Source of the DNA: Acuticoccus sp051016205
GTDB taxonomy: Bacteria > Pseudomonadota > Alphaproteobacteria > Rhizobiales > Amorphaceae
Direction of reading: 5' to 3'
Length of the DNA: 64,000 bases
Assembly (NCBI GenBank): GCA_051016205.1
Contig: CP136534.1
Span: forward strand, 2,294,001 to 2,358,000
Shown here: one piece after another, positions 34,084 through 43,535 of the stretch
How positions within the stretch are numbered: the stretch's first letter is position 1
How the letters are laid out: each line of letters opens with the position of its first letter
Program-made: the position numbers and the translations under genes
The notes under the pieces: generated by a model
The model's database searches: none
Told to the model about the DNA's origin: nothing
Seen by the model: the letters and a program-made list of their open reading frames with translations, nothing else

Positions 34084-35106
34084 TCATTCGATCTGGGGCG
34101 CGTGACAACGCTCGGCCGGATAGTGAAAACCCAACTTGTTGCATAGGTGCGTCAGCGAGAAGCCAGCGCCGTCTCGCTCGATGTGACCCACGTTCGGGAA
34201 GCCGAAGTGATAACCAGCAACAAGGACATCGTCCGTCCCAGCCTGGTCCAATATCCGTCGGCGCATGCGCGCCGCGACATCCGGCAGCGCGTCGTAGGCG
34301 ATCTTCCAGTCCGGGTGCGCTACGAACAGCGCCGGCGAGAGTGCGACGTCGCCGGCGATGATGAGCTCACGATCACCCGAACTCACGTGATAGGCCATGT
34401 GCCCGACCGTATGCCCCGGGGCCGGGAGGGTGTTTATCCCCGGCGCCAATTCGACGAACCCGGCCACGGTACGCACGTTCGACCAGTTTGGGAGAGTGCG
34501 CTGGATGCGTTCTGGAAGGCCATGCCACGCGTTGGGTAGCCGGCTGAAGACGCCCGGGTCGGTCCAGAAGGCGTACTCCTCCGCCAGCACGACGATCTCC
34601 GCCGATGGGAACAACTGCGCATCGGTCTCAGGCGCCATCAGGCCGAAGATGTGATCAGGGTGGAAGTGAGAGATTAGGATCGTATCCACCGCCTGCTGGG
34701 CGATCCCCGCATTGGCGAGGCTTTGCGGCATTCGCCCCGCACTTGGCATCCATTGGCCGCCCGTCCCCGGATGGACGATGACAGTCGGCCCGCGGATTCG
34801 ATGACCGTTTGGGTGAACTCGATCGTCACGTGCTTGGTTGGCAGCCCGCCGGCATGAAGTGCGGCGCGCGTCTCGGCGATGCTGACGTCCGTGATAAACC
34901 CCTCGTCGTGTGGCTTCTTCCAAATCCCGTCATAGAGCGCCGTGCAACGCGTTCCCCTCGTCATAGCGAAAGAACCCGTCTTTGCGGGAAGGCACGCTGG
35001 GTTCGTCAGAAGCACCCTCTGGTGTGAAGGCCGAGGCGGCAGCGGTGGCACCCGCCATGGCGACAGTTTTCCGCAACATTGCCTCTCGGCGCGTCATGCG
35101 GGTCAT
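34084..35106 (-). pseudogene. Tat-exported MBL-fold metallohydrolase, two frameshifts
   Basis: Starts at ATG 35106 after AGGAGG with MTRMTRREAMLRKTVAMAGA, a twin-arginine-like signal peptide. The frame is lost near 34945 and picked up as YDGIWKKPHDEGFITDVSIA, ETRAALHAGGLPTKHVTIEF TQTVIES; a second shift near 34795 leads to TVIVHPGTGGQW and then the MBL core: ILISHFHPDHIFGLM (HxHxDH metal site), APGHTVGHMAYHV and LIIAGDVAL, ending at 34084. It would be a periplasmic beta-lactamase-fold hydrolase. Because the core is so well kept the decay is recent or the shifts are sequencing errors. Confidence 0.8.
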
Positions 35107-35255
35107 GACATCCTCCTCAAGAAACGGCGTTAGCCACAGGGGCCGCGCCACCAGGTGTTCGATGAACGTCAGTTGGTCGTTCATCACCGACGACGGAACG
35201 CGAAAACATTGCGACCGAGGGATGCAAAAACGCACGCTCGAACAAGCGCTGTGGT

Positions 35256-36104
35256 TCAGCCGTCGATGTTCGCGACGCATTTCTTGACCCGCCCGATCAC
35301 CGCGCGGGTGAGAAGTTCGTCGTTCAGGTGCGGCTGGACGAAGAGCCACACCTCGCGCGTGATCGGAAGACGGGTCGAGCGGACCTCCGCGTCCTCGACC
35401 AAATCTGCGCACACGAAGGTGGGCAGGATCCCGGCCGCCCGCCCCGACGCAACGAGCGCCTTGATGACAAGAAGACTCTTGCTGCGGCAGCGGATCGTCG
35501 AAGCGTCGATGCCGGCGGCCGCCAGCCGTTGCAACTCTGGCGCGTTCGCGAGCGCTTAGGGATAGGCGCATACGATCGCCGGCCTCGCATCAACGTCACC
35601 GCCCACCGGCTCGAGGTGGTTGAACGTCAGCTCACCGAGCTTGGTGATGAGAAAATCGCCGCGCTCAGGCTTGCCGAGTCTGATCGCGATGGCCGCTTTC
35701 CAGCGCGAGAAAGCGACGGTGTCGGTCGAGGCGAGGAACTCCACTGCGAGCCCCTGAAAGTCTTTCAAGATATCGTGCATGCGGGGCGCAAGAATGAAGA
35801 CCGCACCCGAATCCGTCGTCGCGATGCGCACAGTCCCCACCGGCTCGCTCTCCTTGGCGGACGGCCCGGTAATATCGCTCGCAGCCCCCTCCATCCGTAC
35901 CGCATGGCGCAGAACTTTTAGGCCGAGCGGCGTCGCGCGGCGCCCACCTTCGGCCGCTCCGAACAGCGGACCGCCGACATGAGCCTGCAGACGTGACACA
36001 CGTCTGGCGACCGTGGTGACGTCGATCTTTGGGGCGGAGGCCGCGCCGGCGAAGCTCCCAGCCTTGTGCACTTCGCCGGCCACCCGAAGATCGTCCCAGT
36101 TCAT
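35256..36104 (-). pseudogene. LysR-family regulator with an in-frame stop
   Basis: ATG 36104 gives MNWDDLRVAGEVHKAGSFAG and a normal LysR HTH (VTTVARRVSRLQAHVGGPLF). The effector domain follows with GTVRIATTDSGAVFILAPRM. At 35556-35558 a TAA interrupts the frame after AIVCAYP, and the same frame continues LANAPELQRLAAAGIDASTI, KSLLVIKALVASGRAAGILP and VWLFVQPHLNDELLTRAVIG to a stop at 35256, all typical of LysR C-termini. A single nonsense mutation therefore truncates it to about 182 residues. It would probably lose effector control. Confidence 0.8.
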
Positions 36105-36218
36105 CGTGCGCTCCGTACTGGCGAGCAACGCTGCTCACACTAAACCAAAAATTACTTGCATCCGGCAAGAATCTTAAAGCAGACAGCAAGGATCTGTAGA
36201 ACAACCGAGAACGCGCCA

Positions 36219-36986
36219 TCACGCCGCGATGCGGATGCGCTTACTGATTGCGGTGCCTCGGTGGCGCAGAAGAGCTGTCAGTCGTTTCGGATAGCATTCG
36301 TCGATCGCACCGGCGACGCTCGGCCGCTCCGCCAAGGCAACGCGCCATCGCGCCAAATGCTCGCGTCCCTCGAGCAGGCGAACATCTGCTGCGGTTTCGA
36401 AGGTGTCGAAGTAACGGAACACCGGGCCGAAGGCAGCATCGACCAGCGAAAATCGCTCGCCTGAGAAGTAGGGGCCGCCGCAGGATGACTCGCGCGCCGC
36501 GAGTTCATCCTCGAGGCGGTCGGACATGGCACCGATCCGGTCCGCTCCGGCTGCTAGCGTCGCCTCATCGGGAGCGTTGTAGAGCCGCGCGATCGCGTTC
36601 AGCATTTGGCTGGCAAACTCGAGCCACGCGCGATGGTGCGCCCGCTGCAACGGGCTCTGCGGGTGCAAGGGGTTCGGCTGGGTGTCTTCCAGGTATTCGA
36701 CGATTGCCGTGCTCTCGAACAAAACGGCCTGCCGTCCCGGCCTATCGGCGCCACTTGACCGGGACTGAGCGTCGTCGCTATCTGAGATATCGCGGACGAC
36801 ACGGCCAGGATCGACGATCAGGAGCGGCACCTTGCCAAGCGGTGAGATCGCACGAAACCAGTCCGGCTTGTTGGAAAGATCCACCCAGCGCCGCTCGAAC
36901 GGCACGCCCTTCTCGGTCAGCGCAATCGCGGCGCGCTGCACGTACGGGCAAAGATGATGGCTGACCAGCGTGAGGGCTTCGCTCAT
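36219..36986 (-). CDS. Glutathione S-transferase with an unusual insertion
   Basis: 255 residues. N-terminal domain begins ALTLVSHHLCPYVQRAAIAL with a CPYVQ active site of the Omega/CDNB-type bacterial GSTs, followed by WFRAISPLGKVPLLIVDPGR. Between the cis-Pro strand and the GSH-contact ESTAIVEYLE lies an extra 20-25 residue hydrophilic stretch (RDISDSDDAQSRSSGADRPG) not usual in the family. The C-terminal helical domain has PYFSGERFSLVDAAFGPVFR. It overlaps the stop of the DoxX gene by ATGA, so it is the second gene of a DoxX-GST operon under the MarR-type operators. Confidence 0.87.
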   Translation of the reverse strand: MSEALTLVSHHLCPYVQRAAIALTEKGVPFERRWVDLSNKPDWFRAISPLGKVPLLIVDPGRVVRDISDSDDAQSRSSGADRPGRQAVLFESTAIVEYLEDTQPNPLHPQSPLQRAHHRAWLEFASQMLNAIARLYNAPDEATLAAGADRIGAMSDRLEDELAARESSCGGPYFSGERFSLVDAAFGPVFRYFDTFETAADVRLLEGREHLARWRVALAERPSVAGAIDECYPKRLTALLRHRGTAISKRIRIAA

Positions 36987-37474
36987 CGCACCCTCCCCAC
37001 TTCAACGCGGAGCCTGGCCGCGAGGGGCAGCGGCCATGAGCGCCACATTGCCCAAGCCCCGTCGCCTAGCATGAACTGCGCGAACGCGAGCAGCGTCAGA
37101 TAGATCGGGTACTCCCAGCCGCCATTCTCGTAGCCGAACATCCAGCCGCTCCCTGAGTGCGCCCACGTCGCGCCGGCAAGGATCGGCATGAGCGCGAGCG
37201 CGACCCACCGCGCCTGGACGCCGGTAATGAGCATCAGTCCACCAACCGCCTCGGCGGCGAACATCAGGTAGGCGAATGGGCCAGGGAGCCCCATCGACTC
37301 AAAAAATCGTGCGGTGCCTGGCAACGTGAACACGAAGAGCTTCAGCCACAACGAATGGGCGATGAACATGACGCCCAAAGCGATGCGCAAGAGCGCCACA
37401 GCGTGAGGGGCGAGAGCCAGGTCGATGGATGGGCTTCCTTTTGCGTTGATGGAACGCGCAGCGCGGATCGGCAT
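36983..37474 (-). CDS. DoxX-family membrane protein
   Basis: 163 residues from ATG 37474 with AAGGAG nine bases upstream (ATG 37492 is also in frame). Four hydrophobic helices: AVALLRIALGVMFIAHSLWL, GPFAYLMFAAEAVGGLMLIT, ARWVALALMPILAGATW and YPIYLTLLAFAQFMLGDGAW. LRIALGVMFIAHS and the fourth helix match DoxX/SURF4-like quinone-related proteins, often paired with redox enzymes. Probably in the inner membrane, cotranscribed with the GST downstream and repressed by the divergent MarR protein. Confidence 0.88.
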   Translation of the reverse strand: MPIRAARSINAKGSPSIDLALAPHAVALLRIALGVMFIAHSLWLKLFVFTLPGTARFFESMGLPGPFAYLMFAAEAVGGLMLITGVQARWVALALMPILAGATWAHSGSGWMFGYENGGWEYPIYLTLLAFAQFMLGDGAWAMWRSWPLPLAARLRVEVGRVR

Positions 37475-37490
37475 GACCGGACTCCTTGAC

Positions 37491-37558
37491 ATGCAAATGC
37501 ATCTATACAACTGAGTTAGATGCAATTGCATATTATGTCAAGGTGGATGCAGTTGCAT
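37491..37558. promoter_or_regulatory. Three ATGCA-NN-TGCAT operators
   Basis: ATGCAAATGCAT at 37491-37502, ATGCAATTGCAT at 37520-37531 and ATGCAGTTGCAT at 37547-37558. Three near-identical dyads spaced 29 and 27 bp lie between the divergent DoxX-GST operon and the MarR gene. The 5-bp arms with a 2-bp centre are typical MarR operators; the first overlaps the region just before the DoxX start. Confidence 0.8.
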
Positions 37559-37630
37559 GATAGAATTGGCCTTTGCTAATTGAGGGCCACGAGACGCGTA
37601 TCCGCCCGATGTGCGGTTCCAGGAGGTCCG

Positions 37631-38134
37631 ATGGCCAGCACCAACGACCGCGACCCAGTGCCGAAGCCTAACCAGTTGAACAATCCGGGGCAGGTCCCGG
37701 ACGAGACAACGGTGCGGGCGTGGGCACGGCTGATGCGTGTTAGCCAAGCGGTGCTGGCGGCCGTGGAGGCGGATGTGAAGCGGGCCGGCTTTCCTCCGCT
37801 TGCTCACTACGACGCCCTGCTGGAGTTGCGTCGCGCGGGGCGCAAGGGGCTGCGCCCGTTCGAGCTGCAGCAGCGCATGTTGCTCGCACAATACAACGTC
37901 TCGCGCCTTGTCGATCGCCTGGTCGCAGCGGGCCTCGTCGAGCGCCGACACCTTGACGGGGATGGCCGTGGCCAGACCTTGCGTATCACCCCTGCCGGGC
38001 GCACGACGCTGAAGCGCATGTGGCCCGCCTACTCTGAGGCCATCGCGCGCCACTTCGGCGTCAACCTGCGGCCAGGCGAGGCGGACCAGCTGGTGAACTT
38101 GTTGAGCCGCATCAAGCCACGCGATATGGGTTGA
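37631..38134 (+). CDS. MarR-family transcriptional regulator
   Basis: 167 residues from ATG 37631 behind a strong AGGAGGT site. MarR winged helix: PLAHYDALLELRRAGRKGLR, PFELQQRMLLAQYNVSRLVD, RLVAAGLVERRHLDGDGRGQ and TLRITPAGRTTLKRMWPAYS. MarR proteins bind as dimers to short dyads and release on binding phenolics or oxidants. It is divergent from DoxX-GST and three matching dyads lie between them, so this is very probably a local autoregulated repressor of a redox/detoxification operon. Confidence 0.92.
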   Translation: MASTNDRDPVPKPNQLNNPGQVPDETTVRAWARLMRVSQAVLAAVEADVKRAGFPPLAHYDALLELRRAGRKGLRPFELQQRMLLAQYNVSRLVDRLVAAGLVERRHLDGDGRGQTLRITPAGRTTLKRMWPAYSEAIARHFGVNLRPGEADQLVNLLSRIKPRDMG

Positions 38135-38361
38135 CTGCACTCCGGCCGGAAACTCGGTCAGTCCAAGGCGACCCCCAAAGCGCCAAAACCGGGCCTTGCA
38201 GCGCGCTATGTTCCTCGCAGTCGGACGCGGATTGCGGACTCTCGCCGCACGAGCCTAAAGCGTCATCGCCGACCCATCTGCAAGATCGGTCGATCGCGTC
38301 GCTCGGCGAACAAAAGGGACGCAGAGTGCTGCCGATGGAATTTCGACGATCCGCAAACGCC

Positions 38362-38637
38362 ATGACTGAGCTGACCTTTGAGGGGATCGGACCAGAGCAT
38401 ACAAAAGTCTCCGCAACGCTGGTCCGCGATCACGGCGACGGCAACGTTGAGGCGCTCGATCCCGGGACCTTTGATCGACTACGCCGCGATGGTCACCGCT
38501 TCTTTGTCCTGGGCGAGGGAAAACGGAAGCGCGCGGTCGAGCAGAACAACGCAGCGTCGAAGGCCCTGGCACGGTCCGCCAGTATGTACAACGTTGGCAT
38601 CGATGACGACGGGCTTGTACTCATGCGGTTGGAGTGA
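38362..38637 (+). CDS. Small hypothetical protein
   Basis: 91 residues from ATG 38362 (ATG 38335 is in frame and possible). Sequence such as TELTFEGIGPEHTKVSATLV, ALDPGTFDRLRRDGHRFFVL and VGIDDDGLVLMRLE looks like a compact soluble protein with good codon periodicity. I do not recognise a family. The frame is open upstream to the MarR stop but that part is low-complexity. Confidence 0.45.
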   Translation: MTELTFEGIGPEHTKVSATLVRDHGDGNVEALDPGTFDRLRRDGHRFFVLGEGKRKRAVEQNNAASKALARSASMYNVGIDDDGLVLMRLE

Positions 38638-39677
38638 TGCACTACTACGTGCTCTGGTCGTCCAGCGGACACTCGATGGGTGAAGGCAGAGGTCCAAGAA
38701 GCGCTCTGAACTCGCACAGCGTCGCACCAAACCGCACCATGCGAAAACGTGCTCGGCGGACAATTCGGACTTTCCGCTGGTGTAAACTACCTTCGCCAAC
38801 CCATCCCGCGAGGCGGAGATCCTCTTCGGCCATTTCGGTTGCACGCACGATCAGGACGATACAACACTCACTATACAGTTCGGTAAGGGCTTGTCGGTCG
38901 GACAGAATTGCCCTGTAGATCTATCTCTAGTATCGGAGGGGTAGAAGTGCCGATTCTATCCCATTTTCCGAAATAAATTCTTATATCGCAACGACTTCCA
39001 GGTAATTTTTGACTAAGTAAAGATATGTTGAGTATGTATCTTCGATGATTTCTGGAAGAATTATCGATACGGCCTTGTAAGTGTGCTTCAGGCGCCGAAG
39101 GACCTCCAACCATGCGGGTTGACGACGATGCGAAGACCAGGTCACTTGCCAATGCATTTGCTCGTGCAAACAGGAGCAAAGCAAATGCGTTTCGCTAAGC
39201 GTTCGGACATGTAACGTCAGAACAGGATGGCTATAGGGGATTTCAGAGGCGTAGTCCGTATCCGCTTCGTGTATTCATGTGCTGTGAGGTCATACTTGTT
39301 CCGTGGCGCTTGTATTTCTCAACCGCGATCCTCGGCGAATTCATTCGCCTGCGATAGATCTATTGTTGCGGTGAACGGATCGCTCATGGGCGCCCTTTTT
39401 GAGAGCCATCCAGCTTCCGCGCGCTAAAGGATGATGTAGGCGGTCGGATGACAGTGCGATGTCGCAGAGTTCGCAAAGGGCTTTGAGCCATCATGCAAAC
39501 GGGCCATTCGCCGCCCGTCCAGCAAAAGAGGCGATAGCCCGGCGTTTGGTACAGAGCGCCAAAACTGGGCCTTTGCCGATCGTGACCATCATCAACCGTA
39601 TTGACGAAGCGGACCTTGACGTTTTGGTGGTCTCTGGCGGGGCAGCAGATTGTCGGATCGCAACGCCGACGCCTTCG
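38638..39677. other. Stretch without a confident gene, with an AT-richer core
   Basis: About 1 kb. The part from 38900 to 39200 is visibly less GC-rich than its surroundings and contains a minus-strand frame at 38981-39184 (reading ...LKHTYKAVSIILPEIIEDTY ...), with no family match. It may be foreign or decayed DNA. No RNA gene recognised. Confidence 0.4.
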
Positions 39678-40556
39678 CTAAAGGTGCGCCACTAGGTGGT
39701 CGATGAGCGCGCGGACGCGGCGCGGTTGGTAGTCGCGCGCCGGCCAAAGCGCGAAGACGTCCACCTTCGGCCACGAATAGTCGGCGAGAACGCGCGTCAG
39801 GCGCCCGTCGGCAAGGGCCGCCGCGACGATGAACTCCGGCTCGCACAAGACGCCGAGGCCCGACACAGCTGCCGCACACAGCGCGTCGCCATTGTCCGAC
39901 ACGAGGCGGGGGCGCACGCGCACCTCGAAGGTGCCTCCCGTAGCGTCGCGCGCAGTCCAGATCTCCGGTCGTCGCTGCGGCGCGTAGCATAGCCCGGGCC
40001 ATCCCGCGATGTCCTTCGGCACCTTCGGCACACCGTAGTGTGCAAGAAAGTCGGGGCTCGCCGCCACCACCATCTCGCACCCGCTCAAGCGACGCGAGAT
40101 GAGCGAGGAATCGGTGAGTTCGCCGATGCGCACCGCAATGTCGAACCCCTCACGCAAGACGTCGACGCGGCGGTCGCTGAGGTTGAGATTGAGTTCCAAA
40201 TCGGGGTGCTCGTCCATGAATGCGTTGACCAGCGGCATCAGGTGGCTGAGACCGAACGACAACGGCGCGGCGAGCTTGATGCGGCCCGACAGCACGCCGC
40301 TCGTATCGCCAACGCGCCGCTCCGCATCTTCGAGCTGCTCCAGAAGCTGCTGCGCCGTGGTGAGATAATCCCGCCCGGCATCGGTCAGCGTCATACGCCG
40401 TGCGGCGCGGGTCAGAAGCTCGGCACCGAGTCGCGCCTCCAGATCACGCACCCGGCGGCTCACTGCGGACGGAGCAATGCGAAGGCGCTTCGCCGCGCCG
40501 GTGACGCCATGGGCGGACACCTCGGCGAAGGTGCGCATCTCCTCGAAGCGGTCCAC
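39678..40556 (-). CDS. LysR-family transcriptional regulator
   Basis: 292 residues, intact. HTH at about 1-60: MDRFEEMRTFAEVSAHGVTG, AAKRLRIAPSAVSRRVRDLE, ARLGAELLTRAARRMTLTDA. The effector domain has LSGRIKLAAPLSFGLSHLMP, VDVLREGFDIAVRIGELTDS and VSGLGVLCEPEFIVAAALAD, the layout of the DsdC/CrgA-like group that often controls a divergent oxidoreductase. It is divergent from an SDR-azoreductase operon and probably activates or represses it. The inducer is unknown, perhaps a quinone or aldehyde given the targets. Confidence 0.92.
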   Translation of the reverse strand: MDRFEEMRTFAEVSAHGVTGAAKRLRIAPSAVSRRVRDLEARLGAELLTRAARRMTLTDAGRDYLTTAQQLLEQLEDAERRVGDTSGVLSGRIKLAAPLSFGLSHLMPLVNAFMDEHPDLELNLNLSDRRVDVLREGFDIAVRIGELTDSSLISRRLSGCEMVVAASPDFLAHYGVPKVPKDIAGWPGLCYAPQRRPEIWTARDATGGTFEVRVRPRLVSDNGDALCAAAVSGLGVLCEPEFIVAAALADGRLTRVLADYSWPKVDVFALWPARDYQPRRVRALIDHLVAHL

Positions 40557-40671
40557 GATCGTGCTCCTTTAGAGAATGGTACGTTCAAAGAAGAGCAATT
40601 CACTTCGCCGATCAAGCACAATATCTGTCGGTCAACGGCGCACACCCGTGCCGAACCACAGGAGACGAGCG

Positions 40672-41436
40672 ATGGCAAACGCAGCCAAACAACGCCTTGA
40701 AGGCAAACGGATCGTCATCACCGGCGGGACCTCGGGTATCGGCCTTGAAACCGCCAAGAACGCCATCATCGAAGGGGCCAAGGTGCTCATCACCGGCTCC
40801 AGCGCCCAGTCGGTGCAGGCCGCCCTCGCCGAGCTTGGCAACGGCGTCACCGGCATCGTCGCCAACGTCACCGACCTTGAAGCGCTCGACCGCCTCGCCG
40901 ACGCCACGCGCTCCGAGCTCGGCCACGTGGACGTCCTGTTCGCGAACGCCGGCTTCGGCGCCTTCAACGCCATCGAGGATGTCAGCGAGGCGGAGTACGA
41001 CAAGCAGTTCGACGTCAACGTGAAGGGCGTCTTCTTCACCGTGCAGAAGCTGTTGCCGCTGATGGGCGACGGCGGTTCGGTGATCCTGACGGCGTCGGCG
41101 GTGAACGAGAAGGGTGGCGCGACGGCCAGCCTCTACTTCGCGACGAAGGCGGCGGTACGCTCCTTCGCTCGAAGCCTCGCAGCCGAGCTTGCACCGCGGG
41201 GCATCAGGGTCAACGCCTTCAGCCCCGGCATCGTGCGCACCGGCTTCCAGCACAAATCCAACATGCCGCTGGAGGCAATGAACGGGTTCGTCGATCATAT
41301 TGTGACCCAGGTACCGCTTGGCCGTGAAGGCACAACGAAGAACATGGCCGATGCCGCCGTGTTCCTTGCCTCGGACGAGAGCGCCTACATGACCGCCGCT
41401 GATCTGGTGGTGGACGGCGGCTTCATGAACGTCTGA
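40672..41436 (+). CDS. SDR-family oxidoreductase
   Basis: 254 residues of a classical short-chain dehydrogenase. Cofactor motif TGGTSGIG at about 17-24, ANAG at 91-94, catalytic S142 (ILTASAV), Y155 and K159 (SLYFATKAAV). C-terminal PLGREGTTKNMADAAVFLAS then DESAYMTAADLVVDGGFMN is standard. AGGAGA lies ahead of ATG 40672. First gene of an operon with the FMN azoreductase and an FAH-like pseudogene, opposite the LysR gene. Substrate unknown. Confidence 0.93.
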   Translation: MANAAKQRLEGKRIVITGGTSGIGLETAKNAIIEGAKVLITGSSAQSVQAALAELGNGVTGIVANVTDLEALDRLADATRSELGHVDVLFANAGFGAFNAIEDVSEAEYDKQFDVNVKGVFFTVQKLLPLMGDGGSVILTASAVNEKGGATASLYFATKAAVRSFARSLAAELAPRGIRVNAFSPGIVRTGFQHKSNMPLEAMNGFVDHIVTQVPLGREGTTKNMADAAVFLASDESAYMTAADLVVDGGFMNV

Positions 41437-41506
41437 GCCGAAATCCCATGCATCCCGGAGCGCTCCACGGAGTGCTCCGGCAGGCATCAACATCATAGAG
41501 AGCATC

Positions 41507-42136
41507 ATGGACGCAACCACAGTGTTGGCGGTCAACGCCAGCGGCCGCACGGACGGCTCGCATTCGCGGGCGCTCACGGCACGCATCATCGAGAAGCTTC
41601 AAGAGCGGGGCAACGTCGCCCGCCTCATAGATCGGGATCTTGCGGCAGGGATCGAGTTCGTGGACGGGGACTGGATCGCCGCCAACTTCACGCCAGACGC
41701 CGAGCGAACTGCGGGTCAGGCGGCGCGCCTTGCCGCGTCCGACGCGCTGGTGGACGAGCTCCTCGCCGCCGACGTCGTGGTGATCGGCGCGCCGATCTAC
41801 AACTTCGGCGTTCCTGCGGTGCTTAAGGCGTGGATCGACCAGGTGGCCCGCGCGCGAAAAACCTTCCGCTACACAGAGGACGGCCCAGAGGGGCTCCTCA
41901 CCGGCAAAAAGGCCTATGTGGTGGTCACCTCCGGCGGCACCGAGGCGGACGGCGCCATCGACTTCGCAACCCCCTACCTGCGCCACGTTCTCGGCTTCGT
42001 CGGGATCACCGACGTGACCGTTATCAAAGCAGATCGGTTGATGTTCGGCGGCGAGGAGCGGGTCGTCGCCGCCCACCGCGCGATCGACGACGCGTTTGCG
42101 CGCCCCGCCGTCGCGCACCAAGGAAAAGCAGCATGA
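41507..42136 (+). CDS. azoR: FMN-dependent NADH azoreductase (AzoR-like)
   Basis: 209 residues of flavodoxin-like fold. N-terminal phosphate loop VLAVNASGRTDGSHSRALTA, substrate/flavin loop ADVVVIGAPIYNFGVPAVLK then AWIDQVARARKTFRYTEDGP, and KKAYVVVTSGGTEADG, all AzoR/AcpD hallmarks. Reduces quinones and azo or nitro compounds with NADH. Start ATG 41507 is 70 bp behind the SDR gene, and its TGA overlaps the next gene start (ATGA). Symbol given by family. Confidence 0.9.
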   Translation: MDATTVLAVNASGRTDGSHSRALTARIIEKLQERGNVARLIDRDLAAGIEFVDGDWIAANFTPDAERTAGQAARLAASDALVDELLAADVVVIGAPIYNFGVPAVLKAWIDQVARARKTFRYTEDGPEGLLTGKKAYVVVTSGGTEADGAIDFATPYLRHVLGFVGITDVTVIKADRLMFGGEERVVAAHRAIDDAFARPAVAHQGKAA

Positions 42137-42921
42137 CCCCGTCGAAGCTGCGCCTCGGCGCATCCGTCCTCGCGCTGGCGGCGCTGACATCGCACGCGAA
42201 CGCAGCCAACGCGCCGATCCTTCCAGTCGACGACGGCCCGACCTTTGCCCGCGCGATTGTGGAGGACGAGACCCGGCTTCTTATGGCCCTGTCGGACCAC
42301 GAAGAGACCGTGCGCGCAGTCGTTCTCACGAGGCGCTTCGGCGCAGACGCGCAAAGCCCCATGGCGCTGCTCGTTTCACGCGATACCGAGACGGTGCGCA
42401 ACGCGGTGACCGCAGACTACGAGGCCGGCGACATCGTCAGCTTGCCGCGCGCCGATCTTATCACGCCGATTGAACCAAACGACCAATCGGTGGCGATCGC
42501 GCTCAACTACCCCTCGCACTCGGCCGAGGCCGGCGTGGCGCCGCGAAAACCGTTCCTGTTCCCAAAGGTGGCGGGTACCGTGGACGACGACGGCGTCCTG
42601 CCGCTGGAAGGCAGGACGCTTCTCGACTACGGGGTCGAGGGGGCCCTCACGTTCTCGTCGCCGGTCGATGCGACTCGCGACCTTCACGAGGTGCAGGTCG
42701 GTTTCTTCTCGTGAACGACCATACCGATAGGGACATCATCGTTACGCAATCCTACCCTGAGAGCTTCCAGACCCCGCGCGGTGGACAGTCCTGAAGCGCA
42801 CGCCAAGATCGACGGATGGCGCGCGAGGGAGGAGGCGACCGGTCGCTACCTCGCAGCGGGCGATCGTGTGAGCGCCAGCGGCACCTTCCTCGGCACTATG
42901 ACCCTCACGGTGAACGAATAA
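42133..42921 (+). pseudogene. Exported fumarylacetoacetate-hydrolase-like protein, deleted and frameshifted
   Basis: ATG 42133 starts a signal peptide (VLALAALTSHANA) and an N-terminal FAH part: VAIALNYPSHSAEAGVAPRK then PFLFPKVAGTV, and LLDYGVEGALTFSSPV. The expected LDYEVEL is LDYGVEG here. The frame stops at 42714 after VQVGFFS; a -1 change gives LVNDHTDRDIIVTQSYPESF. After a gap of the metal-binding core the tail YLAAGDRVSASGTFLGTMTL TVNE matches the FAH C-terminus. About 60-80 internal residues are missing. Non-functional third gene of the SDR-AzoR operon. Confidence 0.7.
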
Positions 42922-42924
42922 CCA

Positions 42925-43353
42925 GGCCGCTCGGCTCCGGCTGCGGCGGCGACGCATTGCGCCTCTGGATCGGTGAACGTAGCGATGGGCCGCGGGCGCG
43001 CCCGTTCAAGCCGGCGGCCTACCATGAAAATCAAGTCGTAGACACGCCGCGAGGTGGGATTGCGGTACCCGATCACGGGCTGTGTGCGCACCTCGTCCAG
43101 ATCGCGCGGCGTGCCGTGCCGGGCAATGTGCGAGGGGCTGGCGAGTGTTGGCGTGCGCGGGCGGTGCAATGAATACGGCACCATCGAGCGCTGCCGGGTC
43201 GGCTCGGCCTCTGTTGGCCAGGGCGGGATGGCCCTTCGCGCCGGCCAGAAGAAACGGTTCGTGGGTGAGCAGCTGCGCCTGTAACCCGTCACCTTTTCGG
43301 GGCAAGCTGTAGGTGAGTGCAAGGTCAAGCGTGCGCGCTGAAAGGCCTTCCAA
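42925..43353 (-). pseudogene. LysR-family regulator, effector-domain remnant
   Basis: Minus-strand pieces: GLSARTLDLALTYSLPRKGD, LQAQLLTHEPFLLAGAKGHP, ALDGAVFIAPPAHANTRQPL, then in another frame DEVRTQPVIGYRNPTSRRVY DLIFMVGRRL and ATFTDPEAQCVAAAAGAERP. These are LysR substrate-domain blocks split by at least one frameshift. The HTH end is missing. Confidence 0.6.
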
Positions 43354-43535
43354 CTAGGCTCAGGAGCGCGCCAGGTCGTACTCGAAGCGCGCATTCGGCG
43401 GTGCATCCCGAGACGCACGTTCCACCGGTCGTGCGATCGCATCTGAGCGTTCGGCGAGGCCGGGATGGAAGTAAACATCCGGTGAGGGCTGCGGGGACGA
43501 CGGATCGTGGAGAGTTTGCTGTGTGGGTCGGCGGC

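Noticed and set aside
38981..39184. Possible small minus-strand gene in the AT-richer stretch
   Set aside because: Plausible composition but no start signal, neighbour or family to support it.
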